64,000 nucleotides of DNA from Acinetobacter genomosp. 15BJ (GCF_000400715.1 NZ_KE007347.1:486403-550402); one strand, 5' to 3'. Counted from the first letter of the stretch, positions 1 through 10,166 are shown. The notes: a model not told the origin generated them from the letters alone. Program-made: numbers and translations.

Positions 1-198
1 GCGACTGGTGCTCAGGGTGTGAAAGGTGATACTGGTGCAACAGGTGCTCAAGGAACTCAAGGTGTCCAAGGCGATAAGGGTGACAAAGGCGATGTTGGTG
101 CGACAGGTGCTCAGGGCGTGAAAGGTGCAACAGGTGCTCAAGGAACCCAAGGTGTCCAAGGAGATAAGGGGGACAAAGGAGATGTTGGTGCTACAGGT
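1..198 (+). repeat. Collagen-like tandem repeat, about 90-bp period
   Basis: The segment starting GCAACAGGTGCTCAAGGAAC at base 37 recurs at base 127, a 90-bp period that encodes ten Gly-X-Y triplets. A further partial copy at the left edge is offset by 99 bp. Copies differ mainly at synonymous positions (GGAACT/GGAACC, GGCGAT/GGAGAT). The array probably continues upstream of the window. Confidence 0.85.
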
Positions 199-1344
199 AA
201 GAGTGCTTTTGATATCGCTGTAGATAACGGCTTTACAGGTACTGAGCAAGAATGGTTGGCAGAGCAAGGAGGGAAAAATCCGTTCCTTGATGCTAACGCG
301 AATAGTACAACTTCAGGGGCCAAAGCAACGGGTAGCGGAGCAATTGCGCTTGGTGATGGTACAAATGCCGATGGTGCTGATAACACTGTGATTGGTGCTG
401 GTGCTTCAGCTAAGGGAGCAGCAAATACTGTTATTGGTAAAGGAAATAAAGTGGAAGGCAACCGTTCAGGAGCATTTGGTGATCCAAATGTGGTTCAAGC
501 GAATGGTAGCTATGCAATTGGTAATGACAATATCATTACAGGTGATAATACTTTTGTTGTCGGTAATAACGTTAATACCTCAGCGAAAAATTCAGTGGTC
601 TTAGGGAATAATTCTGCATCAAACCGAGATAATACTGTTTCCGTTGGAGCTGTGAATAAAGAACGCCAGATAATAAATGTAGCGGCAGGTACGGCTGATA
701 CAGATGCTGTGAATTTAAAACAAATGAAAGATGCTGATGTTCAGACATTAGCTGAAGCGAAGACATATGCTGACGCTGGGGATAAAGCAACCTTAAATAG
801 TTCTAAATCTTATACTGATGAACGAGAGGTGAGTATTCGTAAAGATTATATCGCTGCTGATGCAAAAGTACTTGATGATGCCAAAGCTCACGCAGATGCT
901 GGGGATAAAACAACTTTGAGTAGTGCTAAAACGTATACCAATGAACGTGAGACTATGATGCGTCAAGAATATAAGACAGCAGATGCGAAAGTTTTATCTG
1001 ATGCCAAAGCATATACCGATACCAAAGTAACTGATCTCGAAAATAGCTTTAGAGATGTATCTAAACGTGTTGATCAAACCAGTCAAGATGTTCGCAAGAA
1101 TCGCGAGATCGCAGCGCAGGGTATCGCAGGTATTAGTGCAATGACCAATATACCAATGCCTGCTGAACAGGGTACTTCATCTGTTGGCGTGGGTATGGGC
1201 TATTATGATAGTCAGTCTGCAATTGCGGTTGGTGCAAGTCATTATTTTGACAATGGGGTTGCGATTAAAGGTGCATTTTCAAGTGGCTTTAGTAGTGGTA
1301 ATACTGCTGCTGTCGGTGCAGGTGTTTCATATTCTTGGAAATAA
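1..1344 (+). CDS. Trimeric autotransporter adhesin with collagen-like repeats, 5' end outside window
   Basis: This is the C-terminal 447 residues of a surface adhesin of the YadA/Ata type. The reading frame is open from base 1, so the signal peptide and N-terminus lie upstream. In order it shows collagen-like Gly-X-Y triplets (about residues 1-66), a linker containing [12 protein letters not shown], a YadA-like head with repeated AIALG/NTVIG/SYAIG motifs (about 100-220), a neck ending in DAVNLKQ, an alanine-rich coiled-coil stalk with three related segments ([32 protein letters not shown]), and a YadA anchor ending in a beta-strand and terminal Trp-Lys. The family trimerises and inserts its anchor into the outer membrane. 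Its role in adhesion is inferred from the family; the ligand is unknown. Confidence 0.93.
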   Translation, partial: ATGAQGVKGDTGATGAQGTQGVQGDKGDKGDVGATGAQGVKGATGAQGTQGVQGDKGDKGDVGATGKSAFDIAVDNGFTGTEQEWLAEQGGKNPFLDANANSTTSGAKATGSGAIALGDGTNADGADNTVIGAGASAKGAANTVIGKGNKVEGNRSGAFGDPNVVQANGSYAIGNDNIITGDNTFVVGNNVNTSAKNSVVLGNNSASNRDNTVSVGAVNKERQIINVAAGTADTDAVNLKQMKDADVQTLAEAKTYADAGDKATLNSSKSYTDEREVSIRKDYIAADAKVLDDAKAHADAGDKTTLSSAKTYTNERETMMRQEYKTADAKVLSDAKAYTDTKVTDLENSFRDVSKRVDQTSQDVRKNREIAAQGIAGISAMTNIPMPAEQGTSSVGVGMGYYDSQSAIAVGASHYFDNGVAIKGAFSSGFSSGNTAAVGAGVSYSWK

Positions 1345-1378
1345 TTGAAGACTTAACTTAGTTGGTGATTATGAAGTA

Positions 1379-1416
1379 GAAGTAGGTGTGTCTGAATAAG
1401 AGCATCTACTTTTTTA
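1379..1416 (+). terminator. Rho-independent terminator after the adhesin gene
   Basis: AGTAGGTG (1381-1388) pairs with CATCTACT (1403-1410) with one G-U pair, followed by a T-run. It lies 36 bp after the adhesin stop codon. Confidence 0.65.
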
Positions 1417-1564
1417 TGATCTAAGTATTATGACCTTCAAAATTAATTCAAAAGTTGACAGTTGGTCATTAGAAATTCATAAAGTTGTCTAATCATGAAT
1501 CATAAGAGCAAGTACTCTACAAAATAACCCTATGTCAGGCATGGTGTTTTGATACGCCTATGCC

Positions 1565-1570
1565 TATAAT
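1565..1570 (+). promoter_or_regulatory. Possible -10 element for pyrD
   Basis: A perfect TATAAT lies 34 bp before the chosen pyrD ATG. No convincing -35 hexamer was found at the usual distance, so this is tentative. Confidence 0.35.
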
Positions 1571-1604
1571 ATGCCTACTTGAAAATCAGTAGACTGTGAT
1601 TGGT

Positions 1605-2612
1605 ATGTTATATTCATTGGCTCGCCCTTTGTTGTTTACTTTAGCACCAGAGCGTGCACATGAACTGACTCTCTCTATGCTAGATAAAGCCCATAAAATT
1701 GGCTTTATGCATCAGAAAGTTGCGGCAAAACCTGTGACCTGTATGGGAATTGAATTTCCAAATCCTGTTGGTCTTGCGGCTGGTTTAGATAAAAATGGTG
1801 CGCATATTGATGCTTTAGCTGCACTCGGTTTTGGTTTTATCGAGATTGGAACCATTACTCCACGCCCACAAGCAGGTAATCCTCAACCACGTTTATTTCG
1901 TATCCCTCAAGCAAAAGCCATTATTAACCGCATGGGTTTTAATAATGATGGCATGGATAAACTGATTGAAAATGTAAAAGCTTCAAAATTTAAAGGTGTT
2001 TTAGGCATCAATATCGGTAAAAATGCGGATACACCTGTTGAAGATGCAGTATCTGACTATTTGATTTGCCTAGAAAAAGTTTATAATTACGCTTCTTATA
2101 TTACTGTTAATATTTCATCGCCAAATACAAAAAATTTACGTAGTTTACAAAGTGGTGATGCGCTCACTGAGTTGTTACAGACTTTAAAAGATCGTCAACT
2201 CGAACTGGCAAATCAATATAATCATTATGTTCCCCTGGTTCTTAAAGTTGCGCCTGATCTAACTTCAGAAGATATTCAATTCATTGCAGCACAATTATTG
2301 CAGTTCAAAATTGATGGTTTGATTGTGACCAATACGACGCTTGGACGTGAAGGTGTTGAAAACTTGCCAAATGGAAACGAGGCAGGTGGTTTGTCAGGTG
2401 CACCTGTATTTGAAAAGAGTACCGAATGTTTAGGTCAATTTGCCAAAGTGTTGGCGGGTCAAATTCCATTGATTGGTGTCGGTGGAATTTTGTCTGGCGA
2501 ACAAGCAGTTGCCAAACAGCAAGCTGGAGCGAGCTTAGTGCAAGTTTATAGCGGGTTGATTTATACCGGCCCAACACTTGTGAAAGATTGTGTTAATGCG
2601 ATGACTGTGTGA
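1605..2612 (+). CDS. pyrD: Dihydroorotate dehydrogenase (quinone), class 2
   Basis: Oxidises dihydroorotate to orotate in pyrimidine synthesis, passing electrons to quinone at the inner membrane. The N-terminal amphipathic segment ([19 protein letters not shown]) is the membrane-associating helix that distinguishes class 2 enzymes. The FMN/substrate core shows [15 protein letters not shown] near residue 50 and [15 protein letters not shown] near residue 170, with the catalytic Ser of class 2, and the FMN phosphate site IGVGGILSG near the C-terminus. I chose ATG 1605 (335 aa) over the in-frame GTG at 1596 because class 2 proteins usually begin with this [14 protein letters not shown] sequence. 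A TATAAT hexamer lies at 1565-1570. The gene ends 1 bp before cvpA, so the two are probably co-transcribed. Confidence 0.97.
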   Translation: MLYSLARPLLFTLAPERAHELTLSMLDKAHKIGFMHQKVAAKPVTCMGIEFPNPVGLAAGLDKNGAHIDALAALGFGFIEIGTITPRPQAGNPQPRLFRIPQAKAIINRMGFNNDGMDKLIENVKASKFKGVLGINIGKNADTPVEDAVSDYLICLEKVYNYASYITVNISSPNTKNLRSLQSGDALTELLQTLKDRQLELANQYNHYVPLVLKVAPDLTSEDIQFIAAQLLQFKIDGLIVTNTTLGREGVENLPNGNEAGGLSGAPVFEKSTECLGQFAKVLAGQIPLIGVGGILSGEQAVAKQQAGASLVQVYSGLIYTGPTLVKDCVNAMTV

Positions 2613-2613
2613 A

Positions 2614-3207
2614 ATGAACACACTTGATATCATCATTCTGGTCATTTTGCTCATTGGAGGGCTGAACGGTTTGCGTCAAGGATTTATCAAAGCCTTTGCG
2701 AACTTGATCGGATGGATATTCGCATTGATCGTTGGGGCAAAATACGCTGTGGTTTTGGCACCTGCGATGAGCAGTCTAAGCCAAGACCCTGTTGTGCAAA
2801 AAATTGCGGCATTTGCCTTTATTGTGTTGATCATTGTGGTGTGTACATGGATTGTGTCTGCATTACTCAATGGGCTCTTGAAAAGTTTGAAATTGGGCCC
2901 ATTAAATCGTTTAGCAGGTGGAGCATTTGGTTCTCTCAAAGGGCTACTGATTGTACTGATCGCAATGCAGGGTTTAGGGCCTTGGGTTGAAAGTTCACCG
3001 CACTGGAAACAGTCTAAATTTGTACAAATTCTATTACCTTATGCACCTTTGGCAACCGAATTGTCCAAAGATGCAGCAAATCAAGCTTTAAATCAAATGA
3101 CATCAGAAGGCGCGTTGTTACATCGCCCTTCGACCGAAATGGACCAATCAGAACGAGCTTCAGTTGATGAGCGTTCTGATCATTCGACGAAAAATCCTTT
3201 TTATTAA
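2614..3207 (+). CDS. cvpA: CvpA family membrane protein
   Basis: A 197-residue inner-membrane protein of the CvpA (colicin V production) family. Four hydrophobic segments are visible (about residues 4-20, 26-50, 63-87 and 105-122), with the family pattern DIIILVILLIGGLNGLRQGF at the N-terminus. The hydrophilic tail is probably cytoplasmic. The biochemical role of CvpA is not settled; it is linked to envelope stress and colicin V export. It starts 1 bp after the pyrD stop and ends 24 bp before purF. The cvpA-purF order is widely conserved in gammaproteobacteria and supports the name. Confidence 0.92.
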   Translation: MNTLDIIILVILLIGGLNGLRQGFIKAFANLIGWIFALIVGAKYAVVLAPAMSSLSQDPVVQKIAAFAFIVLIIVVCTWIVSALLNGLLKSLKLGPLNRLAGGAFGSLKGLLIVLIAMQGLGPWVESSPHWKQSKFVQILLPYAPLATELSKDAANQALNQMTSEGALLHRPSTEMDQSERASVDERSDHSTKNPFY

Positions 3208-3231
3208 TCGCTAGCTTGTCGCGAGGTTGCT

Positions 3232-4770
3232 ATGTGTGGAGTTGTTGGGATAGCCGGTAAATCACCAGTGAACCAAATGTTATTTGATGCCTTAACGATG
3301 CTGCAACATCGAGGACAAGATGCCGCAGGGATCGTAACCTGCCATCAAGGGCGTTTATTCCTCCGCAAAGATAACGGTATGGTACGTGATGTATTCCATA
3401 CGCGTCATATGCGTGCATTGCTTGGTAACTACGGGATCGGACATGTTCGTTACCCAACTGCTGGTTCATCAAGCAGTGCTGAAGCGCAACCATTTTATGT
3501 GAACTCTCCATATGGCATTACCCTTGCTCATAATGGGAACTTGACCAACGCTGCCGAAATTCATGACGATCTGTTCAAAACAGATTTACGTCATATGAAT
3601 ACTGATTCTGATTCTGAAGTTTTACTTAATGTGTTTGCACATGAGTTACAGAAGATTAGAACATTAAACCCAAGCCCAGATGATATTTTCCATACCGTAT
3701 CTCGCGTACATGAGCGTTGTAAAGGGGCTTATGGTGTTGTCGCGATGATCACAGGTCATGGCTTGGTCGGTTTTCGTGATCCAAACGGGATTCGTCCTTT
3801 GGTTTATGGCTCTCGTGAAACTGAACAAGGTGTTGAATATATTATCGCATCTGAATCTGTTGCGATTACAGCACTTGGTTTTAAAGTTGAACGTGATATT
3901 GCACCAGGCGAAGCGATTTTTATTGATTCAGAAGGGCAGTTGTTCACCAAACAATGTGCTGCAAATCCTGAATATCGTCCATGTATTTTTGAATACGTGT
4001 ATTTTGCTCGTCCAGATGCCATTATTGATGGGATTTCAGTCTATAAAGCCCGTTTAAAAATGGGTGAAAAGCTGGCGTATAAAATCTTGAAAGAATGGGG
4101 TGAGCAGCATGATATTGATGTTGTGATTCCAATTCCAGATACCAGTCGTACCTCTGCATTAGAGCTGGCAAATATTTTAGGTGTGAAATTCCGTGAAGGT
4201 TTTATGAAAAACCGTTATATCGGACGTACCTTTATTATGCCGGGTCAGCAGCAACGTAAAAAATCAGTTCGTCAAAAATTGAACCCCGTAGAACTTGAGT
4301 TTAAAGACAAGAATGTGCTGTTGGTCGATGACTCAATTGTTCGTGGTACCACATGTAATGAAATTATCCAGATGGCACGTGATTCTGGTGCGAAGAAAGT
4401 GTTCTTTGCTTCAGCTGCGCCAATGGTAAAATATCCAAATGTGTATGGTATTGATATGCCTGCGAAGGCTGAGCTGATTGCGTCAGGTCGTACAGTCGAA
4501 GAAATTCGTGAAAATATTGGTGCCGACCGTTTAATTTTCCAAGATTTGGAAGATTTGAAAAATGCGGTTCGTACCAGCAAAGTACCAGATTTAACTGAAT
4601 TTGATTGTTCTGTGTTTGATGGCGTCTATGTCGCTGGTGGTATCGATAAGGCATACCTTGATGCACTTGAGCAAAAACGTAGTGATGCTGCGAAAAGCAA
4701 ATCAGATGGCTATATCGATGTGAATATTGATGCAGCATCAGTTGACTTAACTGGGATCAAAGAAGAGTAA
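3232..4770 (+). CDS. purF: Amidophosphoribosyltransferase
   Basis: Catalyses the first committed step of purine synthesis: PRPP plus glutamine to phosphoribosylamine. The protein starts [10 protein letters not shown]; Cys2 becomes the N-terminal nucleophile of the class II glutaminase domain (residues 1 to about 240). The C-terminal phosphoribosyltransferase domain contains the PRPP-binding motif [13 protein letters not shown] near residue 365. At 512 aa it is the usual length. ATG 3232 is fixed because the Cys must follow the initiator Met. It is the last gene of pyrD-cvpA-purF and is followed by a strong terminator. Confidence 0.98.
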   Translation: MCGVVGIAGKSPVNQMLFDALTMLQHRGQDAAGIVTCHQGRLFLRKDNGMVRDVFHTRHMRALLGNYGIGHVRYPTAGSSSSAEAQPFYVNSPYGITLAHNGNLTNAAEIHDDLFKTDLRHMNTDSDSEVLLNVFAHELQKIRTLNPSPDDIFHTVSRVHERCKGAYGVVAMITGHGLVGFRDPNGIRPLVYGSRETEQGVEYIIASESVAITALGFKVERDIAPGEAIFIDSEGQLFTKQCAANPEYRPCIFEYVYFARPDAIIDGISVYKARLKMGEKLAYKILKEWGEQHDIDVVIPIPDTSRTSALELANILGVKFREGFMKNRYIGRTFIMPGQQQRKKSVRQKLNPVELEFKDKNVLLVDDSIVRGTTCNEIIQMARDSGAKKVFFASAAPMVKYPNVYGIDMPAKAELIASGRTVEEIRENIGADRLIFQDLEDLKNAVRTSKVPDLTEFDCSVFDGVYVAGGIDKAYLDALEQKRSDAAKSKSDGYIDVNIDAASVDLTGIKEE

Positions 4771-4787
4771 TCTCATCTTAATCTATA

Positions 4788-4818
4788 GAAAAGCGGGAAT
4801 TTCCCGCTTTTTTATTTT
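4788..4818 (+). terminator. Terminator after purF
   Basis: AAGCGGGAA directly abuts TTCCCGCTT (4791-4809), followed by a T-rich tract. It closes the pyrD-cvpA-purF unit. Confidence 0.85.
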
Positions 4819-4881
4819 ATGATAGTGGGTACGGAAACCCTAACTGAAACAATGTAATCGGGAAAACTTACATTGAAAGAA

Positions 4882-6762
4882 ATGAGCCATTATTTAATTG
4901 AAAATAAAAATATTGCATGGTCAGTCAGTTTCTGCCTTATTGCAATGTTGTTAACCGTCTTTATTCTCAATTTAATTTTGGGTTTGGTTGTTCATTTCTT
5001 TGATTATACCCAACCGATTTGGTGGCATGTACTTAGCCCATATTTTATCGGCTTACTTGTTTTGGTCTTGTTCTGGTCGGTGGGTGCTGAACTTTATGTA
5101 CTGCGGGAAGGTGGTCACTCGCTGGCAAAGCAGCTAAAAGCACGTCGCTTGGTTTTCGATGGAAGTACGCCAGAAGAAAGTACCGCTTTAAAAGTTGTAG
5201 AACAGGTTGCTAAAAGTTTTGATATTGATACGCCAGCGGTCTATGTGCTTCCCGATGAGGTTGGGGTAAATGCTTTAACCGCAGGGTTTAGATCACAGGA
5301 TATTGTGATTATTTTGACTTGGGGTGCTTTGCAAAATCTGGATGAACTTGAACTTTATGGTTTACTCAGTTATGAGTTTAATCAGATTCTATCGGGTGAA
5401 GCTGTTGAAAATACCAAGCTAAAAATTCTATATAGTGGTTTAACTACTTTTAGTCAGTGGGGCAGTAAGCTTGCTCAAGCGGGTTATAATCCCTATGCAA
5501 CGACTTATCGAAATAAATTTGAGACTATCTTTGTTGCGATTGGTGGGGTAATTTGGCTGATCGGTAGTCTAGGCATTTTAATTACCCGTTGTATTAAATA
5601 TTTGACCTTAAGTGGTCGGACCTTCCGTAATGATCTCAAGACCATGCGCTTGATGAACAATAATGCCAATATTCAAACCTTGTTACGGATTTATGTGCAT
5701 CACTCGGGGTCACAGATCCATAGTGCTTATTCTGAATCGATTTCGCACATGTGCTTTGCTAACTCGCTGAGTCCGCAGAGTTGGATGAATATTCATCCCA
5801 GTATTAAAGAACGAATTTACGAATTAAATCCAACTTTGTTGCAAGATCTACAATTAGAAAATCTACGTAAGCTCCGTAATCGCCCTTTATTCAGCCTGTT
5901 TCGTTCGTTAGAGGAGGAAAGTGCTGAGCTTACCATGCCATGGAGTTCGCCACAGCCATTACCTTTATTGCGTTTATCACCGATTAGTTTTGCATTGAAT
6001 GATGCAATCAAGCCACTTAATCCAGAAGTGCGTAAGAATAAGAAACGTCCTGAGTTAATTCAACGAGCGATGCAAACAGCAACAGGCTCACGTGAAGTGA
6101 TGGTCGCGATTTTGATGATTCGTCAGTACCGCGAATTTATTCCGCAAGAAGCACCTGTCAGTCATGCGATTGTCGATGCTTTATTGAATTTAGATGGTCG
6201 TATTCATGTGCAGATTTTTCACGACGCCTGTAAAAATATTGGGCATATGCCGACCAGTATCGCACGTCAATTTTTAACTAAGCTGGCGTGTATCATTCAA
6301 GAAGATGGTGAAGTCGGTTTGCTTGATGCATTATTGTTGGAACGTGTGAAGCATGAACTCAATTTAATGCCTGCACATTTGCCTGCGGCTTTTGAAGATG
6401 TGAAATCACAGATCGTGCATTTGATTGATGCCTTACTGCATGTACAGCAGATCAATAGCCCGAATCAGCTTGAAGTACGTGAGCGTATTTTGCAAATGCT
6501 ATTGACTGAGGATGAAATGAAAACTTATGCCGATATTTCAGATGAACCTCTAGATTTAGCAGAAATTTTAAATGATGTTTCTGGCTTGCTGCTGCGTGAT
6601 CGCCTTAATATTTTGTCAATTGCAGAAAGATGTCTCTGGAATGATCGGATTATTACCCAAGACGAATTAGATGTTTTAGAGCTTTTATATTGGCGGTTGG
6701 GCTTTGATACCCATGAAGTGGTCGAACAGATGCAAAAGAAAAATAGTCTGATGATTATTTAA
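4882..6762 (+). CDS. Membrane protein with degenerate M48-like peptidase domain
   Basis: About 626 aa. Two N-terminal membrane segments (about residues 12-35 and 50-72) precede a domain that resembles M48/HtpX-type peptidases. NALTAGFRSQDIVII and GALQNLDELELYGLLSYEF align with the family's segment before the zinc site. The usual HExxH is here YEFNQ, so both zinc-binding His are replaced by Tyr and Gln while Glu is kept. A third hydrophobic segment (about 220-240) follows. The rest is soluble and ends in an acidic helical stretch (ERCLWNDRIITQDELDVLE) reminiscent of TerB-like folds. I infer a catalytically dead pseudopeptidase of unknown function. The start could be TTG 4873; ATG 4882 is preferred. 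It stands alone between the purF terminator and uppP. Confidence 0.72.
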   Translation: MSHYLIENKNIAWSVSFCLIAMLLTVFILNLILGLVVHFFDYTQPIWWHVLSPYFIGLLVLVLFWSVGAELYVLREGGHSLAKQLKARRLVFDGSTPEESTALKVVEQVAKSFDIDTPAVYVLPDEVGVNALTAGFRSQDIVIILTWGALQNLDELELYGLLSYEFNQILSGEAVENTKLKILYSGLTTFSQWGSKLAQAGYNPYATTYRNKFETIFVAIGGVIWLIGSLGILITRCIKYLTLSGRTFRNDLKTMRLMNNNANIQTLLRIYVHHSGSQIHSAYSESISHMCFANSLSPQSWMNIHPSIKERIYELNPTLLQDLQLENLRKLRNRPLFSLFRSLEEESAELTMPWSSPQPLPLLRLSPISFALNDAIKPLNPEVRKNKKRPELIQRAMQTATGSREVMVAILMIRQYREFIPQEAPVSHAIVDALLNLDGRIHVQIFHDACKNIGHMPTSIARQFLTKLACIIQEDGEVGLLDALLLERVKHELNLMPAHLPAAFEDVKSQIVHLIDALLHVQQINSPNQLEVRERILQMLLTEDEMKTYADISDEPLDLAEILNDVSGLLLRDRLNILSIAERCLWNDRIITQDELDVLELLYWRLGFDTHEVVEQMQKKNSLMII

Positions 6763-6890
6763 TAGAAATTCAGGTATTTGTCCGAATCTTTTTTGCTAAA
6801 CCGTTACGTGACAATCACATAAAGTGGCTACATTTCAGGTTAAGCTTGCCGTTTATTTTTATTCTGCTATTACGTTCTTTTGAGTAAGTT

Positions 6891-7691
6891 ATGGAACATA
6901 TTGAAATTTTAAAAGCCTTATTTTTAGGTTTTGTCGAGGGTCTTACCGAATTCTTACCCATTTCAAGTACAGGTCATTTGATTTTATTTGGTCATATGAT
7001 CGACTTTCATTCCGATGATGGTCGTGTTTTTGAAGTTGTGATTCAGCTTGGCGCGATTTTGGCTGTGTGCTGGCTATACCGTCAAAAGATTTTTGACTTG
7101 GTTAAAGGTTTTTTTAGTGGTGATGCGGAAGCACGGCACTTTGCCTTTAGTGTTTTACTCGCTTTTATTCCAGCAGTCGTGATTGGTATTTTTGCGGTTG
7201 ATTTCATTAAAAGCGTTTTGTTTAGCCCACTTGTGGTTGCAGTCGCTTTAATTGTTGGTGGTTTGATCATTTTCTGGGTAGAGTCAAAGAACTTTGATCA
7301 CAAAACTACAGATGCCACCAAAATCACCTATAAACAAGCATTCTTGGTGGGTTGCGCACAGTGTGTTGCCATGATTCCTGGAACATCACGTTCAGGTGCG
7401 ACGATTGTGGGCGGGATGTTTGCAGGCTTGTCTCGTAAGGCGGCAACCGAGTTTTCTTTCTTCTTGGCCATGCCAACCATGTTAGGTGCTGCGGTATTTG
7501 ATTTAGCACGTAATGCTGATGTGTTGACGCAAGACAATATGCTGAATATTGCCGTTGGTTTTGTAGCTGCGTTCATTTCTGCTTTATTGGTGGTCAGTGC
7601 ATTAGTGAAGTTTGTTGAACGCCATACCTTACGTGTATTTGCTTGGTACCGTATCGTTCTTGGTATTATTCTATTATTTGTCTTCTTATAA
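6891..7691 (+). CDS. uppP: Undecaprenyl-diphosphate phosphatase
   Basis: Integral membrane enzyme (also called BacA) that dephosphorylates undecaprenyl pyrophosphate to recycle the lipid carrier for peptidoglycan and surface polysaccharides. It confers bacitracin tolerance when abundant. The two family signature motifs are present: [15 protein letters not shown] near residue 16, with catalytic Glu and Ser, and [13 protein letters not shown] near residue 163, with the catalytic Arg. About eight hydrophobic helices cover its 266 residues, the normal length. It is monocistronic by spacing (128 bp after the previous gene, 100 bp before the next). Confidence 0.97.
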   Translation: MEHIEILKALFLGFVEGLTEFLPISSTGHLILFGHMIDFHSDDGRVFEVVIQLGAILAVCWLYRQKIFDLVKGFFSGDAEARHFAFSVLLAFIPAVVIGIFAVDFIKSVLFSPLVVAVALIVGGLIIFWVESKNFDHKTTDATKITYKQAFLVGCAQCVAMIPGTSRSGATIVGGMFAGLSRKAATEFSFFLAMPTMLGAAVFDLARNADVLTQDNMLNIAVGFVAAFISALLVVSALVKFVERHTLRVFAWYRIVLGIILLFVFL

Positions 7692-7701
7692 AAATAAAAA
7701 C

Positions 7702-7733
7702 ATCTCCCTTTTGGCAACTGCGAAAAGGGAGAT
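7702..7733. terminator. Stem-loop after uppP, possible terminator
   Basis: ATCTCCCTTTT (7702-7712) pairs with AAAAGGGAGAT (7723-7733) around a 10-nt loop. No T-run follows on the plus strand. On the minus strand the stem is followed by a T-rich tract, but no minus-strand gene ends here. Termination is plausible but not certain. Confidence 0.45.
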
Positions 7734-7791
7734 TCTCAGTTAAAATCCCTGTTTATTATTTCAACGATTTAAAATCTGGTTCAATAGCACA

Positions 7792-8589
7792 ATGACAATA
7801 GCGAAAATGAATGCTCGAGACTTAATTATTGATTTGCTGTTAGGACTTCAAGGTCGAGCGATTTCAATTAAACAAATCATTATTGCAGCGCGGCTTTTTG
7901 AAATCAGTGAAAATAGCATTCGGGTTGCTGTGACACGGTTATCCAGTGATGGCGTGATTGAAGCCCTTGAACGTGGCGTCTATCAATTTACAGTTCAATC
8001 ACATGAATGGGCAAATGTCATGCTGAATCGTAAGCATGGTATTAAACAAACCAAAGTATGGAATCAGCAATATCTGGCAGTTTTTACGGGTCAGCTTGGG
8101 CGGGTTGATCGTACTGCATTAAATCGTCGTGAAAGAGCACTCAAGCATTTTGGTTTTAAAGAATTAGAGCAAGGTATTTATATCCGTCCTGATAATTTGG
8201 TGATTAGTTTTGATCAACTGATTATGGAGTTAAAAGCTTCAGGTTTGGAGAGTAGTGCAAAGTTTTGCCAAATTAACCATTTTGATACCGAAACGTTGAC
8301 TACGATTGTTGAGCTTTGGTCCACTCAAACCTTAAATTTTAACTACGAAAAATATAGTCAAATGATTCAACAGTGGTTGTCGACTGTCGAGCAGCTCAGT
8401 TTAGAAGACGCAGCGCGAGAGTCTTTATTATTGGGACGACAAACTATTTCCTTATTGATGAATGATCCATTATTGCCAGAAGGTTTTGTTGATGTGCAGC
8501 TTCGTGAGCAATTTGCACAGAGTGTTCAGCAGCTGGATCAGACAGGTCTGGACGCTTGGCAGAAGTTTTATGAAAGTAGTCTTGAGTAA
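7792..8589 (+). CDS. PaaX-like transcriptional regulator
   Basis: A 265-residue protein resembling PaaX, the repressor of phenylacetate catabolism. The N-terminal winged helix-turn-helix (residues about 8-65) contains ISENSIRVAVTRLSSDGVIE, the PaaX recognition pattern. The remainder matches the PaaX middle and C-terminal regions only loosely. No paa catabolic genes are in the window. The next gene on the same strand is a fatty acid desaturase 119 bp downstream, and a hotdog thioesterase follows, so it may control lipid rather than phenylacetate metabolism; that is inference from position. The inducer is unknown. Confidence 0.78.
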   Translation: MTIAKMNARDLIIDLLLGLQGRAISIKQIIIAARLFEISENSIRVAVTRLSSDGVIEALERGVYQFTVQSHEWANVMLNRKHGIKQTKVWNQQYLAVFTGQLGRVDRTALNRRERALKHFGFKELEQGIYIRPDNLVISFDQLIMELKASGLESSAKFCQINHFDTETLTTIVELWSTQTLNFNYEKYSQMIQQWLSTVEQLSLEDAARESLLLGRQTISLLMNDPLLPEGFVDVQLREQFAQSVQQLDQTGLDAWQKFYESSLE

Positions 8590-8708
8590 ATATTCATTAC
8601 AAATATTACAATAATTTAAATTTTAATTTATTGACAGAAATATTACTTAATTTAAAATAAAAATAGAAATTGTGTAGTTTTAAAATAAAACAAATGCAGG
8701 ATAGGGAT

Positions 8709-9692
8709 ATGAATACACGTGTAGCGATTAGCGATTTATTCTCGCGAGAAGAAATCGCCGAGTTAACAACCAAGTCTGATGCACATGGCAGTTGGGCTGT
8801 GTTTTCAACATGGGCTGTTATTGGTGGAACTTTTGCGGCTGTGGCTAGCTCTTGGGAGTATTTACCTGCTTGGGGGAAATTACTCATGTGTGTTGCAGCC
8901 TTGGTCATTTTGGCTGGCCGTCAGTTGGCACTCGCGATCATCATGCATGATGCTTCCCATCAAAGTTTATTTAAAACCAAATGGTTGAATGATACTTTGA
9001 CGGATTGGCTATGTGCACGTCCGATTTGGAATGATCTACATAAATATCGTGCCCATCATATGCGTCACCATAGTAAAACCTCAACGCCAGCTGATCCAGA
9101 CTTATCACTTGTAACGGGCTTTCCAACCACTAAAAAATCACTGATGCGTAAGTTTATGCGTGATCTATCGGGTGTGACTGGATTCAAGTTTGCGGTCGGT
9201 CGAGTGTTGATGGATATTGGGAAAATGGAGTGGACGGTATCAAATGATCGTCGCTGGATTTCTCAAGAAGGACGACATTGGACAGATTATCCAAAAACTT
9301 TTCTTAAAAATAGTGGTGGTGCAATTGCAACCAATGCGGCTTTATTTTCAGCATTATGGGCAGCGGGTCATCCTAAACTCTATGCATTGTGGGTTGTGGC
9401 ATATTTAACGCCATTTCCATTATTCTTGCGTGTTCGTTCAATGGCAGAGCATGCTGGAATGGAGACCAGCAATAGTGCTCTAACCAATACCCGTACCACA
9501 AAGGCGGGTTATCTGGCCCGAGCTTTGGTCGCACCGATTAATGTTAACTATCATAAAGAACATCATTTAATGGCAGCTGTACCTTATTTTAAATTGCCAA
9601 GAATGCATCAGATGCTACGTGAACGTGGACATGTATCTGCGCCACCGACTTATTGGCAGGTATTGAATGAGCTTTCAGATCAAGTCGATTAG
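8709..9692 (+). CDS. Membrane fatty acid desaturase
   Basis: A 327-aa di-iron membrane desaturase/hydroxylase. All three histidine boxes are visible: HDASH (near residue 81), HKYRAHHMRHH (near residue 110) and YHKEHH (near residue 283). Hydrophobic segments flank the boxes in the usual arrangement. The family introduces double bonds or hydroxyl groups into acyl chains at the cytoplasmic membrane. The exact substrate and regiospecificity cannot be read from the sequence. ATG 8709 has a purine-rich RBS (AGGATAGGG) and is preferred to the upstream TTG at 8670. It sits between the PaaX-like regulator and a thioesterase gene. Confidence 0.88.
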   Translation: MNTRVAISDLFSREEIAELTTKSDAHGSWAVFSTWAVIGGTFAAVASSWEYLPAWGKLLMCVAALVILAGRQLALAIIMHDASHQSLFKTKWLNDTLTDWLCARPIWNDLHKYRAHHMRHHSKTSTPADPDLSLVTGFPTTKKSLMRKFMRDLSGVTGFKFAVGRVLMDIGKMEWTVSNDRRWISQEGRHWTDYPKTFLKNSGGAIATNAALFSALWAAGHPKLYALWVVAYLTPFPLFLRVRSMAEHAGMETSNSALTNTRTTKAGYLARALVAPINVNYHKEHHLMAAVPYFKLPRMHQMLRERGHVSAPPTYWQVLNELSDQVD

Positions 9693-9743
9693 GTTTGGAG
9701 TTTAGATTTTTATACACAACACGATAAATAATTTGGAAAGTAT

Positions 9744-10166
9744 ATGGCAATGGATAAACAAGAAATCATTGAGTTTTTAGCACAAGAATTTCCACAGGCA
9801 CTTAAGAAAAGCAGTATTGAAGAGATTACGCCTAAGGGTGCTCAATTGCTTTATCACGTCGATCCAAGAGATTTACGTCCAGGACAAACCGTTTCTGGTC
9901 CAACGCTCATGTTGATTGCAGATTATGTACTATATATTGCCATCTTGGGACATCTGGGACTGGTTGCGATGGCTGTCACCACCAACATGACCATTAACTT
10001 CTTTCGTAAACCAGATGGAACGCGAGATATTCGAGCTGTGTGTAAGTTGATTAAAGTTGGCAAAACTTTGGTCACAGGTGAAGTATGGCTATACTCGCTT
10101 GACGATGAAGAGCCTGTTGCGCATGTGATTGGGACTTATGCACTTCCTCCTAGTTCCTCAGCGTAA
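9744..10166 (+). CDS. PaaI-type hotdog thioesterase
   Basis: A 140-residue single-domain hotdog-fold protein. The core shows DLRPGQTVSGPTLMLIADYVLY followed by VAMAVTTNMTINFFRKP and a strand ending HVIGTYALP, the pattern of PaaI/YbgC-like acyl-CoA thioesterases. Members hydrolyse acyl-CoA or aryl-CoA esters in the cytoplasm. It lies 51 bp after the desaturase on the same strand and may work on the same lipid pool. The substrate is not predictable here. Confidence 0.8.
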   Translation: MAMDKQEIIEFLAQEFPQALKKSSIEEITPKGAQLLYHVDPRDLRPGQTVSGPTLMLIADYVLYIAILGHLGLVAMAVTTNMTINFFRKPDGTRDIRAVCKLIKVGKTLVTGEVWLYSLDDEEPVAHVIGTYALPPSSSA

